Virus record (IMG/VR): IMGVR_UViG_3300000313_000014 | Location: 1 to 23,221 of that record | Strand: one strand, 5' to 3' | Source of the DNA: a virus | Length of the DNA stretch: 23,221 nucleotides | Shown: positions 7,901-15,056 of the stretch, piece by piece | Layout: every line of letters starts with the position of its first letter | Numbering within the stretch: the stretch's first letter is position 1 | Program-made: the position numbers and the translations under genes | Notes under the pieces: generated by a model | The model's input: only the letters and a program-made list of their open reading frames with translations | What the model was told of the DNA's origin: nothing | Database searches by the model: none

Positions 7901-10034
7901 TAGACTTATCATCACCAGTAAAAGCAGATGATTGACTCGTAGCATCTAACGGTCCCCCCATAGCTTTAAGGACTTTAATGCGGTTTTCTTCCTGTTTGGC
8001 CTGTAAAGTAACTTCAGCAATTTCCTTTTGCGTTTGGGTTACTTTTTCTAATTGCTTCGTATATTTATTAAGCTCTCTATTTAATTTACTGAGTTCCTTT
8101 TGCCTGTCACCCTCATGCTCATAAGGAGTATTTTGAACCGTAGCAATTTCAGCTTGAATCTCATCAATCCGGGCTTGTGCCTCATCCTGCTTTGCCGCTT
8201 CTTTTTGGTCATAGTAATCTTTGATGGACAGTGCTCCCTGCTTGAACTCAAGCTCGATATCATCCATCTTTTCTTTAAAATATTCAAGCTGATCTGCAAG
8301 ATTATCCTTGAGATACTGAACCTGCTCACGCATAGCACGCTGAGATTCCTGAATCGCCTTTTTATCTTCACCCTGCTGTATTGCATTCGGTTTCGCTCCT
8401 GGATACGGCTGTTGATTATTCTTCGCGTCATTTATCTTCTTCTGCGTCTCACGCATTTTCTTTTCAACATCATCTTCACCAGCAGATAAATTGTTTTCCA
8501 ATCCGCTTATGGCTCCACCTATTTTTCCCATAATACTATCAAGCGCACCAGAACGATAAGCCATCCAACCAGTAGCAGCAACACCACCAATACCAATAAG
8601 TGCCGCAGGATTTCCAGAAGCGGCTGCCGCTGCTGCGTTCATGGCAATCTGTGCAACACCGGTGGCGATAATTGCTTTGCGCACACCTAGCACAGCTACT
8701 TTCACAGCTTGATATGTCAGCGCCAAACTTTCCACCAGTTTTATGACACCTTCGATGATAAGGAAGCCCGCCATCGCATCCACAATCGTATCGATAATTG
8801 TCTTTGTTGTAGCAAAAGAACCGTTGGCATCGTCCGCCCCCGCTTTTACAACATTAACGATCGTATCTGCAACATTAAGTAAAATCTCTATCCATGACCC
8901 TATACGACTCATAACTTCTATGGCTATCGGTGACAGCGAAGATAATGCCGCCCCAACATCTAAAGCGAAACCATAGGCAAGTTCCATCAGATGACCGAAC
9001 TGCTCAACTTTTTGCAGTGTTTCTTCTGACATATAAAAAGACCCATCATCATCATAGGCCCCAAACTGTTCCGTAAATCTTGTAAATAAATCCAGTGCTT
9101 TCTGAATACCAACCTGCAGAACTGATACGAAATGCAATGCTCCCGAATTTTCATCGATATTCCCACCTGTACCATTAATAGCATTTGAGAACTGATCCGT
9201 AAAATTACGCACTTTAGTAAGTCCATGTTCAAGTGCCTGGAACAGTGGATCAAGCGCAAAACCACCAATGTTCGACAAATCATCTTTGATGGTCGAAATC
9301 AAGCCATGCATTTTATTGGACATCTTTTCTGCCATACCACCAAAGCGTTCATTCATACCTTCTGTAAGCGCTTGAATAGCAGTATCTGCATCGATGCCAG
9401 CGTCACCGATGTTTTTTACTTGGTCTGCGGTTAAATGCAACTTTTCAGCTAAAATCTGCTGTGCAGGAATACCAACTTCGGTAAGCTGCAAAAGCTCATC
9501 ACCCATAACACGGCCTTTTGCCTTCATCTGACCAAGTGCAATGACAATGCGCTCAATACCTTCCTGTCCTTTGCCTAGGCCAGCGGCAGCATCGCCGACT
9601 GTTCGCAACAAAGAAAGTGCTGTATTCGCATCAAAGCCAAATGCAAGCAGTTTCTTCCCAGCATCCGCAACACCTGGAAGATCAAACGGTGTTTCTGCAG
9701 CAATTTTTTTAAGGTCGCTTAAATATTGGGCTGCCAATTGTGAGTTTCCTAAAAACACTTCAAATGCTGCCTGATTATCTTCCATGTTGGCGTTATATTT
9801 CATTGCAACGCCTATCGTGCTATCCAATGCTGCTTTCACAAGATTCAGCGCACCATAAACACCGGCTGAAATAATACTCAGGTTGGCAAGTCCTGAGCCA
9901 AAGCTTTTCACTGAGCTTTCCGCTTTACCGGATGAACGTTTTGCATCTCCAATAGCAGTAATAACCTCTCGCATTTTCGAGACAAAGCTTTCGTTCTCCG
10001 CTGTTATATGGACTTCAATCGTATTATTTCCCAT
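4932..10034 (-). CDS. Tail tape measure protein with transglycosylase and M15-like domains
   Basis: A 1700-residue protein from the ATG at 10032-10034 (GAGGTGAGAAAC upstream), the longest gene in the window. It sets tail length and carries lytic activity for DNA entry. The N-terminal 275 residues show the tape measure pattern (FEVFLGNSQ, AAETPFDLPGVADAGKKLLAFG, GRVMGDELLQL). Hydrophobic helices lie at about 430-500 and coiled coil at about 560-700. An SLT transglycosylase domain sits at about 735-855, with LALMKQESGG holding the catalytic Glu near 762, then AIGLMQLMPDTA and AAAAYNAGAQAV. An M15-like peptidase motif follows at about 955-1005: GYHASGEWGHEGGWKADI, then EGSHYDLSGA. The C-terminus has the usual FAEGGLTEGPGTTTSDSI and KEFVVTAKGAK repeats. 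Its length implies a tail of roughly 250 nm if the usual 0.15 nm per residue holds. Confidence 0.95.
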   Translation of the reverse strand: MGNNTIEVHITAENESFVSKMREVITAIGDAKRSSGKAESSVKSFGSGLANLSIISAGVYGALNLVKAALDSTIGVAMKYNANMEDNQAAFEVFLGNSQLAAQYLSDLKKIAAETPFDLPGVADAGKKLLAFGFDANTALSLLRTVGDAAAGLGKGQEGIERIVIALGQMKAKGRVMGDELLQLTEVGIPAQQILAEKLHLTADQVKNIGDAGIDADTAIQALTEGMNERFGGMAEKMSNKMHGLISTIKDDLSNIGGFALDPLFQALEHGLTKVRNFTDQFSNAINGTGGNIDENSGALHFVSVLQVGIQKALDLFTRFTEQFGAYDDDGSFYMSEETLQKVEQFGHLMELAYGFALDVGAALSSLSPIAIEVMSRIGSWIEILLNVADTIVNVVKAGADDANGSFATTKTIIDTIVDAMAGFLIIEGVIKLVESLALTYQAVKVAVLGVRKAIIATGVAQIAMNAAAAAASGNPAALIGIGGVAATGWMAYRSGALDSIMGKIGGAISGLENNLSAGEDDVEKKMRETQKKINDAKNNQQPYPGAKPNAIQQGEDKKAIQESQRAMREQVQYLKDNLADQLEYFKEKMDDIELEFKQGALSIKDYYDQKEAAKQDEAQARIDEIQAEIATVQNTPYEHEGDRQKELSKLNRELNKYTKQLEKVTQTQKEIAEVTLQAKQEENRIKVLKAMGGPLDATSQSSAFTGDDKSTIAQESQIQQLLEAWGKSSGIDASYVDAAMNSSLKYGVDPRMVLALMKQESGGKQDVVSDAGAIGLMQLMPDTAAGLGVDPHNAYENIDGGTRYLADMLATFDGDFEKAAAAYNAGAQAVQKYNGTPPYKETQNYVDAVKNNYGSMSYIPDLRMITDSLKKAYADAYSQADIINEQNRLAGRGYAPPTENDYHGLDNRVIDVNNENEDVTNVSNMQATVKNALNGLAKEFLEQTGQKLMLTGGAETGYHASGEWGHEGGWKADIVNVRGFDDLFVKLAEKYGFAAGDEGSHYDLSGARGGVGGTPVSANANGNLDKQPTFNTIDASQLTNNMVLHNADSLEALTKYEKDLLDKLGIDLKLSETMSKGMQEEIAIETIKTAQEMRKYGSSDNADTRKKLQAIYEEKTYAIQTKYIKQDLDLNVKDLQDTASKMGYRISLGLYDAKDAVEKYFGDFVDGIDGVTKQVDAAGKPKLDSVGNQIHELEKAMVHYQNNGGLKEYRSIKEEVDKVFNSLGSIYKDWIQRIDDYAAFRTNLVENNFSMTTSQKDNAKKAITAKKAKDEGIVQQTEVKMYRKLLENDKRELLTQQDIRNKSSEGSTERQDSESMIAVLNTRIQSLQLITIPGLQESILLNKQLEKMPTLLEKIGQSGKQALDDGLVTFLTDGVNQAENLLDALNDLITSVLKSMQKIFAESIRDDLMKQWFPVKDMNPLQNTGYNMSFGYSGDVTKPLAQSDKSFLGDKNKGYNTGYDDRFAYSGNLLDGFTQQTGKISGVLSQSAGYTSTFISQADIFLQSINDFATRAISTLQSATTQLNAPSGASSALNTAAYTFSAGNLADVPRFAEGGLTEGPGTTTSDSILSLLSRKEFVVTAKGAKEVGTPLLQSINDGTFKKRISGMLRRINNGTFSNMRMKLPKFARGGVVGGVTSGMTSKFMTDFGANISSPVHIANYIDGHAVFDAYGKSFIRNEINKSRIKNAKLDAELHKRISR

Positions 10035-10317
10035 GTTTCTCACCTCGCAACTGCTGCAACATTGGCTTCAAATCATCAAAACCTCCGAATGCACCACCTA
10101 TGCCCGCGGCAACATCTTCAATAAAATCTGCTCTCGCCGCATATTCTTCCATTAAGACTTTGTCGAGAAACAATTTAACCTCGGACATACTATATTCGTT
10201 AAGGACCTGTCCTTTTGTATGCCCGTGAGAAATCAGCTTTTGAATTACTTCATATGGCGTTATTTCTTTTGTTTCTTCTGAGGCTTCGCTGGCATCATCT
10301 TGGCCAGACGTTTTGTA
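10024..10317 (-). CDS. Tail assembly chaperone gpT-like extension, made by -1 frameshift from gpG
   Basis: A 97-codon reading frame overlaps the end of the gpG gene in the -1 frame and has no good start of its own. It reads YKTSGQDDASEASEETKEIT and continues PYEVIQKLIS to a stop at 10024-10026, overlapping the tape measure start. The -1 frame is open only from 10326 (a TAA lies at 10327-10329), which limits where slippage can occur. Shifting at T TTT TTT would give a gpGT protein of about 229 residues (132 from gpG plus 97). The acidic DDASEASEE linker followed by TPYEV and a helical domain is typical of gpGT extensions, which contact tape measure and tail tube in lambda-like tails. This short frame is easily missed by standard gene finding. 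Confidence 0.85.
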   Translation of the reverse strand, partial: YKTSGQDDASEASEETKEITPYEVIQKLISHGHTKGQVLNEYSMSEVKLFLDKVLMEEYAARADFIEDVAAGIGGAFGGFDDLKPMLQQLRGEKHGK

Positions 10318-10712
10318 AAAAAATCTTTATTGACCTCGAACACCGTGCGCCCAAGTGTCAATGCATCATCTGCTAAAAGTGCTGTCACAAATTCCTTATC
10401 TTTGCTCGAAGCTACAGCCATGAGTTCTATAAGTGCATCAATAAGTTCATCTGCATTTTTTAGATCGCCAACAAAAGCAGATAGCTCCATGATCTGATTG
10501 ATAATATTGCCGTTTTTACCATCTTTATTATCTTTGAGCATTTTTTCCAGTGCATCATAATTTGTAAACAACATATTTAATACCACAGACAGCGGCTTCG
10601 CCATCTTAATTGTATTCGCCCAGCTGTAAGGCTTAATTATAATTGTCTCACCCATAATCGTGATTTCTTTCCCCATTGATGCTGCCAGAACTTCCATTTC
10701 ATTTACTGCCAT
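10260..10712 (-). CDS. Tail assembly chaperone gpG-like
   Basis: A 150-residue protein from the ATG at 10710-10712 (AAGGGAG 8 bases upstream; the ATG at 10730 lies before that site). It sits between tail tube and tape measure, the conserved place of the lambda G gene in long-tailed phages. N-terminal beta strands (KEITIMGETIIIKPYSW, 15-31) are followed by an all-helical body with a lysine-rich end (KPQKKQKK). The protein is not part of the virion in relatives; it keeps the tape measure soluble. About 18 codons before the stop lies the slippery run that allows the longer gpGT form. Confidence 0.88.
   Translation of the reverse strand: MAVNEMEVLAASMGKEITIMGETIIIKPYSWANTIKMAKPLSVVLNMLFTNYDALEKMLKDNKDGKNGNIINQIMELSAFVGDLKNADELIDALIELMAVASSKDKEFVTALLADDALTLGRTVFEVNKDFFTKRLAKMMPAKPQKKQKK
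10317..10323 (-). promoter_or_regulatory. Programmed -1 frameshift slippery heptamer T TTT TTT
   Basis: Seven T residues on the minus strand fall as gaT TTT TTT ACA in the gpG frame, which fits the X XXY YYZ rule. It lies inside the window that is open in both frames (10262-10326). No strong downstream stem-loop was noticed, so slippage efficiency is unknown. Confidence 0.7.
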
Positions 10713-10735
10713 AAGATCAACTCCCTTCAAACTAT

Positions 10736-10770
10736 GTAAAAATCAGGCCACTTTTATACAAGTGGCCTGA
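10736..10770 (-). terminator. Rho-independent terminator between tail tube and tail chaperone genes
   Basis: On the minus strand TCAGGCCACTT (10760-10770) pairs perfectly over 11 bp with AAGTGGCCTGA (10743-10753), with a 6-base loop followed by TTTTTA. It lies 14 bases past the tail tube stop. It would give more tail tube message than chaperone and tape measure message, matching the needed protein ratios. Confidence 0.9.
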
Positions 10771-10784
10771 CCCAAACTGCTATA

Positions 10785-11990
10785 TCATTCTTTTTTAACC
10801 AATACGCCCGATACATCTCCTGGGTAATCCACACGATAATAACGACTGTCCGGATTATCCGGATCTGCATGAGCTGCATCTGCAAGTACTGAACATTTAA
10901 TCTGACGACTACCCCAATCTTCACCAATCAATGCATCATCACCCGTAGGAGCAATTGATACGTGATAGAAGAAATATGCCTTATCGCGACCATGCGTCGG
11001 ATCATATTCGAACCGGAGTGCACCTTCAATTCTTTTCTTCACGCCCGCATAAATTCGCGGAATATACTGCTCTGGTACCTTATAGCTCACAACAATAGTC
11101 TCATCCATACCAATAGAAGAATCTAGTGGGAAACGTACCTTGCCATTCTGCACATCGACTTTATCAGCTGCATAATCTTTTCCAAGTACCAACACACCGC
11201 CAGCCGGAGCAACAGAAATTTTCCATTCATCATCAAGAGCAAAATCAATACCGGATGTACCTGCCACAAAGGTTACTGCCACACCTTCGTCCAGCGTTTG
11301 AGCTGCACCAGTAACAACAATCGCTGAACTATAGGTACCCGCGATACCTTTCTTCCACTTAAATTCTGCATCTGTGATAATACCCTTTGTCATATTTGCC
11401 TTAGTAATCTTAACGTAGTAATCATCTGCCGTAATTCCAGTATATTTCCCGCCGGAAGTTATCGACCCCGTAGAAGCTACAACACCTCCCTGCTTATCCA
11501 GATTAGCTGAGCCAATGCTGGCTCCTGTCGTGTTCTTTTTCTTGATGACAATATCCGTGTAATTATATGCGGCTGTATTACCATCAGCCATAAGAAAGAT
11601 TTCATCCCCTGGCGATACAGTAAATTCCTTGCTGATAGTCGCAGCATCAATATGCTTAATAGCCGTCTGCCCGTACATTGCCAATGCATACTTGATCGGA
11701 TCGCTTTCATCCATCGTAATTGTGAGGTCTACATCACGCTGTGTCTCAGCCTCGGCAATCTTCTCACGTGTACCACGCGTCGCATCACGTTTAACAATGG
11801 AATTAACACTCCATGCTAACGCAGCAGCCGAACAATTCCCCATTGAGAAAAAGGTCTGTCGCGGATTAGTATCCCCATCGAAATTACAAAAAGACCACTC
11901 ACCGGCACCAACATCGAAGTTGTCTGCACTCTTCTGCGTAGCAAGTCTAGGCCCAGCAAATCGCTGTAAATTAAATTTCACCTGTTTCAT
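10785..11990 (-). CDS. Major tail (tube) protein with NLQRF processing tag
   Basis: A 401-residue protein. Of two close ATGs I prefer 11988-11990, because AGAAGG lies 6 bases before it but directly abuts the one at 11994-11996. The N-terminus MKQVKFNLQRFAGP carries the FNLQRF tag also seen in scaffold and coat, with a possible cut after Phe11. The N- and C-terminal parts (GTREKIAEAETQRDVDLTIT; RRYYRV-like YYRVDYPGDVSG end) fit a tail tube fold, while residues about 125-290 form a threonine- and glycine-rich beta insert (VIKKKNTTGASIG, VVTGAAQTLDEGVAV) that could decorate the tail surface. Position just before a terminator and the gpG/gpGT pair supports the call. Specific homology was not testable here. 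Confidence 0.82.
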   Translation of the reverse strand: MKQVKFNLQRFAGPRLATQKSADNFDVGAGEWSFCNFDGDTNPRQTFFSMGNCSAAALAWSVNSIVKRDATRGTREKIAEAETQRDVDLTITMDESDPIKYALAMYGQTAIKHIDAATISKEFTVSPGDEIFLMADGNTAAYNYTDIVIKKKNTTGASIGSANLDKQGGVVASTGSITSGGKYTGITADDYYVKITKANMTKGIITDAEFKWKKGIAGTYSSAIVVTGAAQTLDEGVAVTFVAGTSGIDFALDDEWKISVAPAGGVLVLGKDYAADKVDVQNGKVRFPLDSSIGMDETIVVSYKVPEQYIPRIYAGVKKRIEGALRFEYDPTHGRDKAYFFYHVSIAPTGDDALIGEDWGSRQIKCSVLADAAHADPDNPDSRYYRVDYPGDVSGVLVKKE

Positions 11991-12004
11991 TTTCATCCTT
12001 CTTT

Positions 12005-12436
12005 CTATTTTTTCCATTCAAATACAATAACAAGCTGATTGCTGTAATAAGGCCGGGTAAGTTTACCAAGCGGCGCAACACCGGCCGCAGATATCTTTAC
12101 CGCGATTTTCAGATTCCTTAAAATGTAATCATGCAAAAGCTTTGTTTTTTCTAAAATAAGATTCTGCATCTCATATTGTTCCTGATAAGCCTGCATCATA
12201 TCGATTTCATCTGCCCGATTTTTAATCAATAGATAAAGAACAACCTCACCTACCGTATTTACTATATCTGCAGCTCCGGACTCATTATCCCAATCGATCT
12301 CAATCGTGGATTTCTTATTTTTATCTCCACCGGGCAGATTTCCAAGAATCCCAATATTGTATCTAGCATTTACTTCCGGTATGCTTTCAAGATAATCAAG
12401 CGTACTTTTCACCAAGGGAAACCACATCAGCTGCAT
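12005..12436 (-). CDS. Tail completion/terminator-like protein
   Basis: A 143-residue protein. The start ATG at 12434-12436 overlaps the upstream stop as TGATG, with GAGGCGGGG just before it; a second ATG three codons on is possible. The frame extends further upstream but that part overlaps the previous gene. Features are mixed alpha/beta: an N-terminal helix (MWFPLVKSTLDYLESI), GILGNLPGGDKNKKSTIEID, a long helical stretch and a C-terminal strand YYSNQLVIVFEWKK. Lying between connector genes and tail tube, it is most likely the protein that caps the tail tube (lambda gpU / SPP1 gp17 position). The family assignment rests on location, size and secondary structure, not on a recognised motif. 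Confidence 0.6.
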   Translation of the reverse strand: MQLMWFPLVKSTLDYLESIPEVNARYNIGILGNLPGGDKNKKSTIEIDWDNESGAADIVNTVGEVVLYLLIKNRADEIDMMQAYQEQYEMQNLILEKTKLLHDYILRNLKIAVKISAAGVAPLGKLTRPYYSNQLVIVFEWKK

Positions 12437-12819
12437 CAGCCCCGCCTCACTTTCGTTGTAAGCGGTATGGCTTCGCCGCTGTCCCGCCCTGATAATCCAG
12501 TAAAGGTTTCTGCTGTAATGCGTGACTCCCACCTTTGGTATTCCTTTTCATAGATGGCTCGCTTTTTCTCATACGGATCATCACCAGCCTCCATATCGCG
12601 CCCTTCCACCATTATGGATTGGTTTCGTGCACACACCATGAGCGCATAAAAAAGTGCCAGCTGCTTTATAGGATATGCAACTGGCATCCTTATTTTATTC
12701 GGACTAACATTGAGGCGAACCGCTAAGCCATCGACATACTGAGTACTCTCATTGACATCCTCATCTGTAACTCTATCTTTTAGGAGTAAATCCCGAACAT
12801 CTTCTGTATCAAAATACAT
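12436..12819 (-). CDS. Head-tail connector (adaptor-like) protein
   Basis: A 127-residue protein from the ATG at 12817-12819, with AAGGTGGTGA upstream. It is largely helical: MYFDTEDVRDLLL, then the helix YPIKQLALFYALMVCARNQ and YEKKRAIYEKEYQRWESRI. The pattern of an N-terminal helix, a proline-started long helix with aromatic and cysteine residues, and a terminal Tyr/Lys-rich helix is common in adaptor proteins that bind under the portal (SPP1 gp15, HK97 gp6 type). It overlaps the next gene by one base and follows the gp10-like gene by 13 bases. The specific family is inferred. Confidence 0.6.
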   Translation of the reverse strand: MYFDTEDVRDLLLKDRVTDEDVNESTQYVDGLAVRLNVSPNKIRMPVAYPIKQLALFYALMVCARNQSIMVEGRDMEAGDDPYEKKRAIYEKEYQRWESRITAETFTGLSGRDSGEAIPLTTKVRRG

Positions 12820-12832
12820 CGTATCACCACCT

Positions 12833-13321
12833 TTACTTCAAATCAGCAGCTTGCAGGGCTTCATCAATATGTTTCTTAAATATTTCATTGATTTTTTGAC
12901 GATTGCTTTCAGCGGCAGAGAAAAGAAATTTATCTGCTGGCTGTCCTTTGATCTCATGACCTCGGCTAAAGCAAAATTTTCCATTCGCAGACCAACGTAA
13001 AGCCTTCTTCTCTTTTGGTTTCACCATCCAAGATGAACGTCCGGCAAATATGCCTGTACCATGATGCACATAACCACCATAAGGTGCTACCTCTGGACGA
13101 ATCCATATAATGCCTTCCATTTCCATACGTTCCACACGATAATCAATGGCTCTTTCTAAAGCACCCGTGTGAGCCTTGAACTTATGTTCTCTTCTCGCCG
13201 TATTTTGCACTGCTCGGCACGATTCCAACAATGCCCGCCTAATCTGCTCTACAACCTTTTCCGGTGCTTTTTCAGCTGCCTGCAACACTTGCTTAGCATC
13301 AAAATCAATTCTCAGTTCCAT
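12833..13321 (-). CDS. HK97 gp10-like head-tail/tail completion protein
   Basis: A 162-residue protein starting MELRIDFDAK, 3 bases after the preceding stop. Residues 46-60 (HKFKAHTGALERAI) and 81-90 (YGGYVHHGTG) are the hallmark of the HK97 gp10 / minor tail-completion family: a basic patch followed by TGAL, then a Y-x-x-YVxxGT turn. The N-terminal helix (KQVLQAAEKAPEKVVEQIRR) and C-terminal helix fit the family. Residues 91-125 (FAGRSSWMVKPKEKKALRW) form the usual variable loop. In relatives this protein finishes the head or joins the tail. Confidence 0.8.
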   Translation of the reverse strand: MELRIDFDAKQVLQAAEKAPEKVVEQIRRALLESCRAVQNTARREHKFKAHTGALERAIDYRVERMEMEGIIWIRPEVAPYGGYVHHGTGIFAGRSSWMVKPKEKKALRWSANGKFCFSRGHEIKGQPADKFLFSAAESNRQKINEIFKKHIDEALQAADLK

Positions 13322-13324
13322 GGC

Positions 13325-13555
13325 TTATACCGCCCCGGTCTGCTTCGTCTTGCCTTTTCCCTTACCAGTATCAGTGTCATTGTCATCCGGCTTATTATCA
13401 CCCGACTTATTATCATCTGGCGGTGTGGGGTTTTCAGGTACCTTTTCCTCTGCAGCTTTCACTGAATAACCAAGTTTTTCAAAGCTTTTTAAATTGCTTT
13501 CATTAACAATAATTGTCGCATCGTCCTTACATAGTGTTACCGTTTTTACTTCCAT
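13325..13555 (-). CDS. Small acidic-linker protein of unknown function
   Basis: A 76-residue protein from the ATG at 13553-13555, 8 bases after AAGGAGG; the ATG at 13573 lies before that site. It overlaps the end of the Prp-like gene by 29 bases. Residues 1-35 form a compact part (MEVKTVTLCKDDATIIVNES, then LKSFEKLGYSV). After it comes a low-complexity tail of Pro, Asp, Asn, Gly and Lys (NPTPPDDNKSGDNKPDDNDT, ending in a GKGKGK run). I do not recognise it. Its place between coat and connector genes suggests a minor head component or decoration. Confidence 0.7.
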   Translation of the reverse strand: MEVKTVTLCKDDATIIVNESNLKSFEKLGYSVKAAEEKVPENPTPPDDNKSGDNKPDDNDTDTGKGKGKTKQTGAV

Positions 13556-13859
13556 CCAAAGTGCCTCCTTCAAAACAATATAAATAATTTTCTTTTATCC
13601 TAGACAGTTCGATCATGGCCGCTGAAATGATTGCAATGGTCTCCGGCATAATCTCGCAGGTAATCATCATATAACCATTATTCTGCGTTACCTCAGTCGA
13701 TGGATCATATTGCATACAGCCTATAGCCACCATATCACATACAGTCGATATAGCGGCACAGACAATATTTTTCCCTTCATGCTCTGAGTATTCCGAAGCG
13801 TGTCCAGCAATCTCTAGGCCAATCCTGCTGTCATATTTTAGCTTTTTATACCGTACCAT
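13527..13859 (-). CDS. Prp-like cysteine protease (ribosomal L27 processing protease family)
   Basis: A 110-residue protein. The ATG at 13857-13859 follows the coat stop by two bases without a clear ribosome binding site, so translation is probably coupled to the coat gene. Residues 17-38 read IAGHASEYSEHEGKN then IVCAAIST: the GHA...(V/I)VCAxxS signature of the Prp (YsxB) family, giving a catalytic pair His20/Cys34. The length (about 110) fits the family. Prp in Firmicutes removes the N-terminal extension of ribosomal protein L27 (motif like NLQ-F-A), and in Staphylococcus it also trims phage 80alpha coat and scaffold. Here the gene is phage-borne and directly follows a coat gene bearing FNLQRF, so a head-protein processing role is likely. 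Activity is not shown. Confidence 0.85.
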   Translation of the reverse strand: MVRYKKLKYDSRIGLEIAGHASEYSEHEGKNIVCAAISTVCDMVAIGCMQYDPSTEVTQNNGYMMITCEIMPETIAIISAAMIELSRIKENYLYCFEGGTLDGSKNGNTM

Positions 13860-13861
13860 AA

Positions 13862-15031
13862 TCAGCCAAGAACACGGCAAGCGAGTTCCGGAATCATGGT
13901 CTGAACACCACTCAGCATATCAATTGAGCATATATCCTGCTTTTTATTGATGTCATAGGAGAACACAACACGAATTGAAAGACCATTATCATTAATGATG
14001 GCATATTGCTCCGAAGAGATCCCCATCGGCTTAGAAAGTGGACGCGTAACAAGAGAAAATGCATTGCGGTGGAATGCCAAGCTAGCCGTATGGTTATCGA
14101 TAACTTCTACTCCTGTATTGGCTGCAAATGTCTGACGAGCTGCCGGATAGAAGCTTACGGTTACCGTATTGCTGGTTGCTTCAGCATCTTTCATAACAAC
14201 ATATGGACGATCATCACCTGCAAACTTAAAGATAGTGCCTTTATTAAAGCTACCTACAAGCGTAGTGTCCGTGAATACCGCGGTGTTCACATTGGCCTTG
14301 ACCTCAGCAGCTAGCTTTATCGTTGCCGATTTCGGCAATGTACCATTACTATGCTGGCAAATATTCTGATCCATATAGAAATCAAAACCGAATTTACGAC
14401 CAAGCTGCGCGTTGATAATAGCATTCGTTTCACCAGTCGAACCGGCATTATTAAATGCGCTGAGTTCAAGAAGCTTTGCATCGGCAGCAGCATCAAGCAC
14501 GCACACGCGACCATCCATTGGCACTTTGTTATTATTCATTTCTTTGCGAATTGCCGTAATGTTACTTACGCTATTTGGCGTGTTGCCTGATGTACCAACA
14601 TAATACGGTACGTCTTTATAGCACTGGCAAAGCCGTTCATCAACATCCTGTTCAATTGCTGTAATAGCCGGTGCGATGAGTTGCGTAGAAAAGTCCTGAA
14701 TATCAAGTGTGAGTTCCTTTGAACTGATAGGGAACGAAACATCTGTAACCGTATCGAGGACTACTGGAACTCTGCCTTCATTGACATCCTGAACCTTAAT
14801 ACCGGTCTTAGGATCAAACATATCTGCTTTGAAATGCGCCGGACGGCGAACCATGACGGTATCACCCGCTTCGGCAAATTCATTCTCAAAATCGCGGTTA
14901 ACGAGTTGTCCCATGATCGTATTGTTTTTCAATATCATCAAGGCCTCACGCGCTACCTGTACCGGAGTAAGAAACGTGTTGTTCGTACCCGAAATATCAA
15001 ATCTTTGCAAATTAAAATTAATTTTACTCAT
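13862..15031 (-). CDS. Major capsid protein, P22 coat-like, with NLQRF tag
   Basis: A 389-residue protein from the ATG at 15029-15031 (GAGGAGATAAATT upstream). After the N-terminal MSKINFNLQRFDISG it follows the P22-type coat pattern: VQVAREALMILKNNTIMGQL, VNRDFENEFAEAGDTVMVRR, SSKELTLDIQDFSTQ, and near the end LAFHRNAFSLVTRPLSKP, with NGLSIRVVFSYDINKK, IDMLSG and PELACRVLG. It forms the icosahedral shell and assembles on the scaffold encoded just upstream. The FNLQRF segment at residues 6-11 matches those in scaffold and tail tube and precedes a possible Prp cut after Phe11. Confidence 0.92.
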   Translation of the reverse strand: MSKINFNLQRFDISGTNNTFLTPVQVAREALMILKNNTIMGQLVNRDFENEFAEAGDTVMVRRPAHFKADMFDPKTGIKVQDVNEGRVPVVLDTVTDVSFPISSKELTLDIQDFSTQLIAPAITAIEQDVDERLCQCYKDVPYYVGTSGNTPNSVSNITAIRKEMNNNKVPMDGRVCVLDAAADAKLLELSAFNNAGSTGETNAIINAQLGRKFGFDFYMDQNICQHSNGTLPKSATIKLAAEVKANVNTAVFTDTTLVGSFNKGTIFKFAGDDRPYVVMKDAEATSNTVTVSFYPAARQTFAANTGVEVIDNHTASLAFHRNAFSLVTRPLSKPMGISSEQYAIINDNGLSIRVVFSYDINKKQDICSIDMLSGVQTMIPELACRVLG

Positions 15032-15056
15032 AATTTATCTCCTCACATTTTAAAAG

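Noticed and set aside
8100-8489. A 129-codon plus-strand frame rich in Leu and Ile that looks membrane-like
   Set aside because: It is the reverse of a charged coiled-coil stretch in the tape measure gene, which naturally reads as hydrophobic residues antisense.
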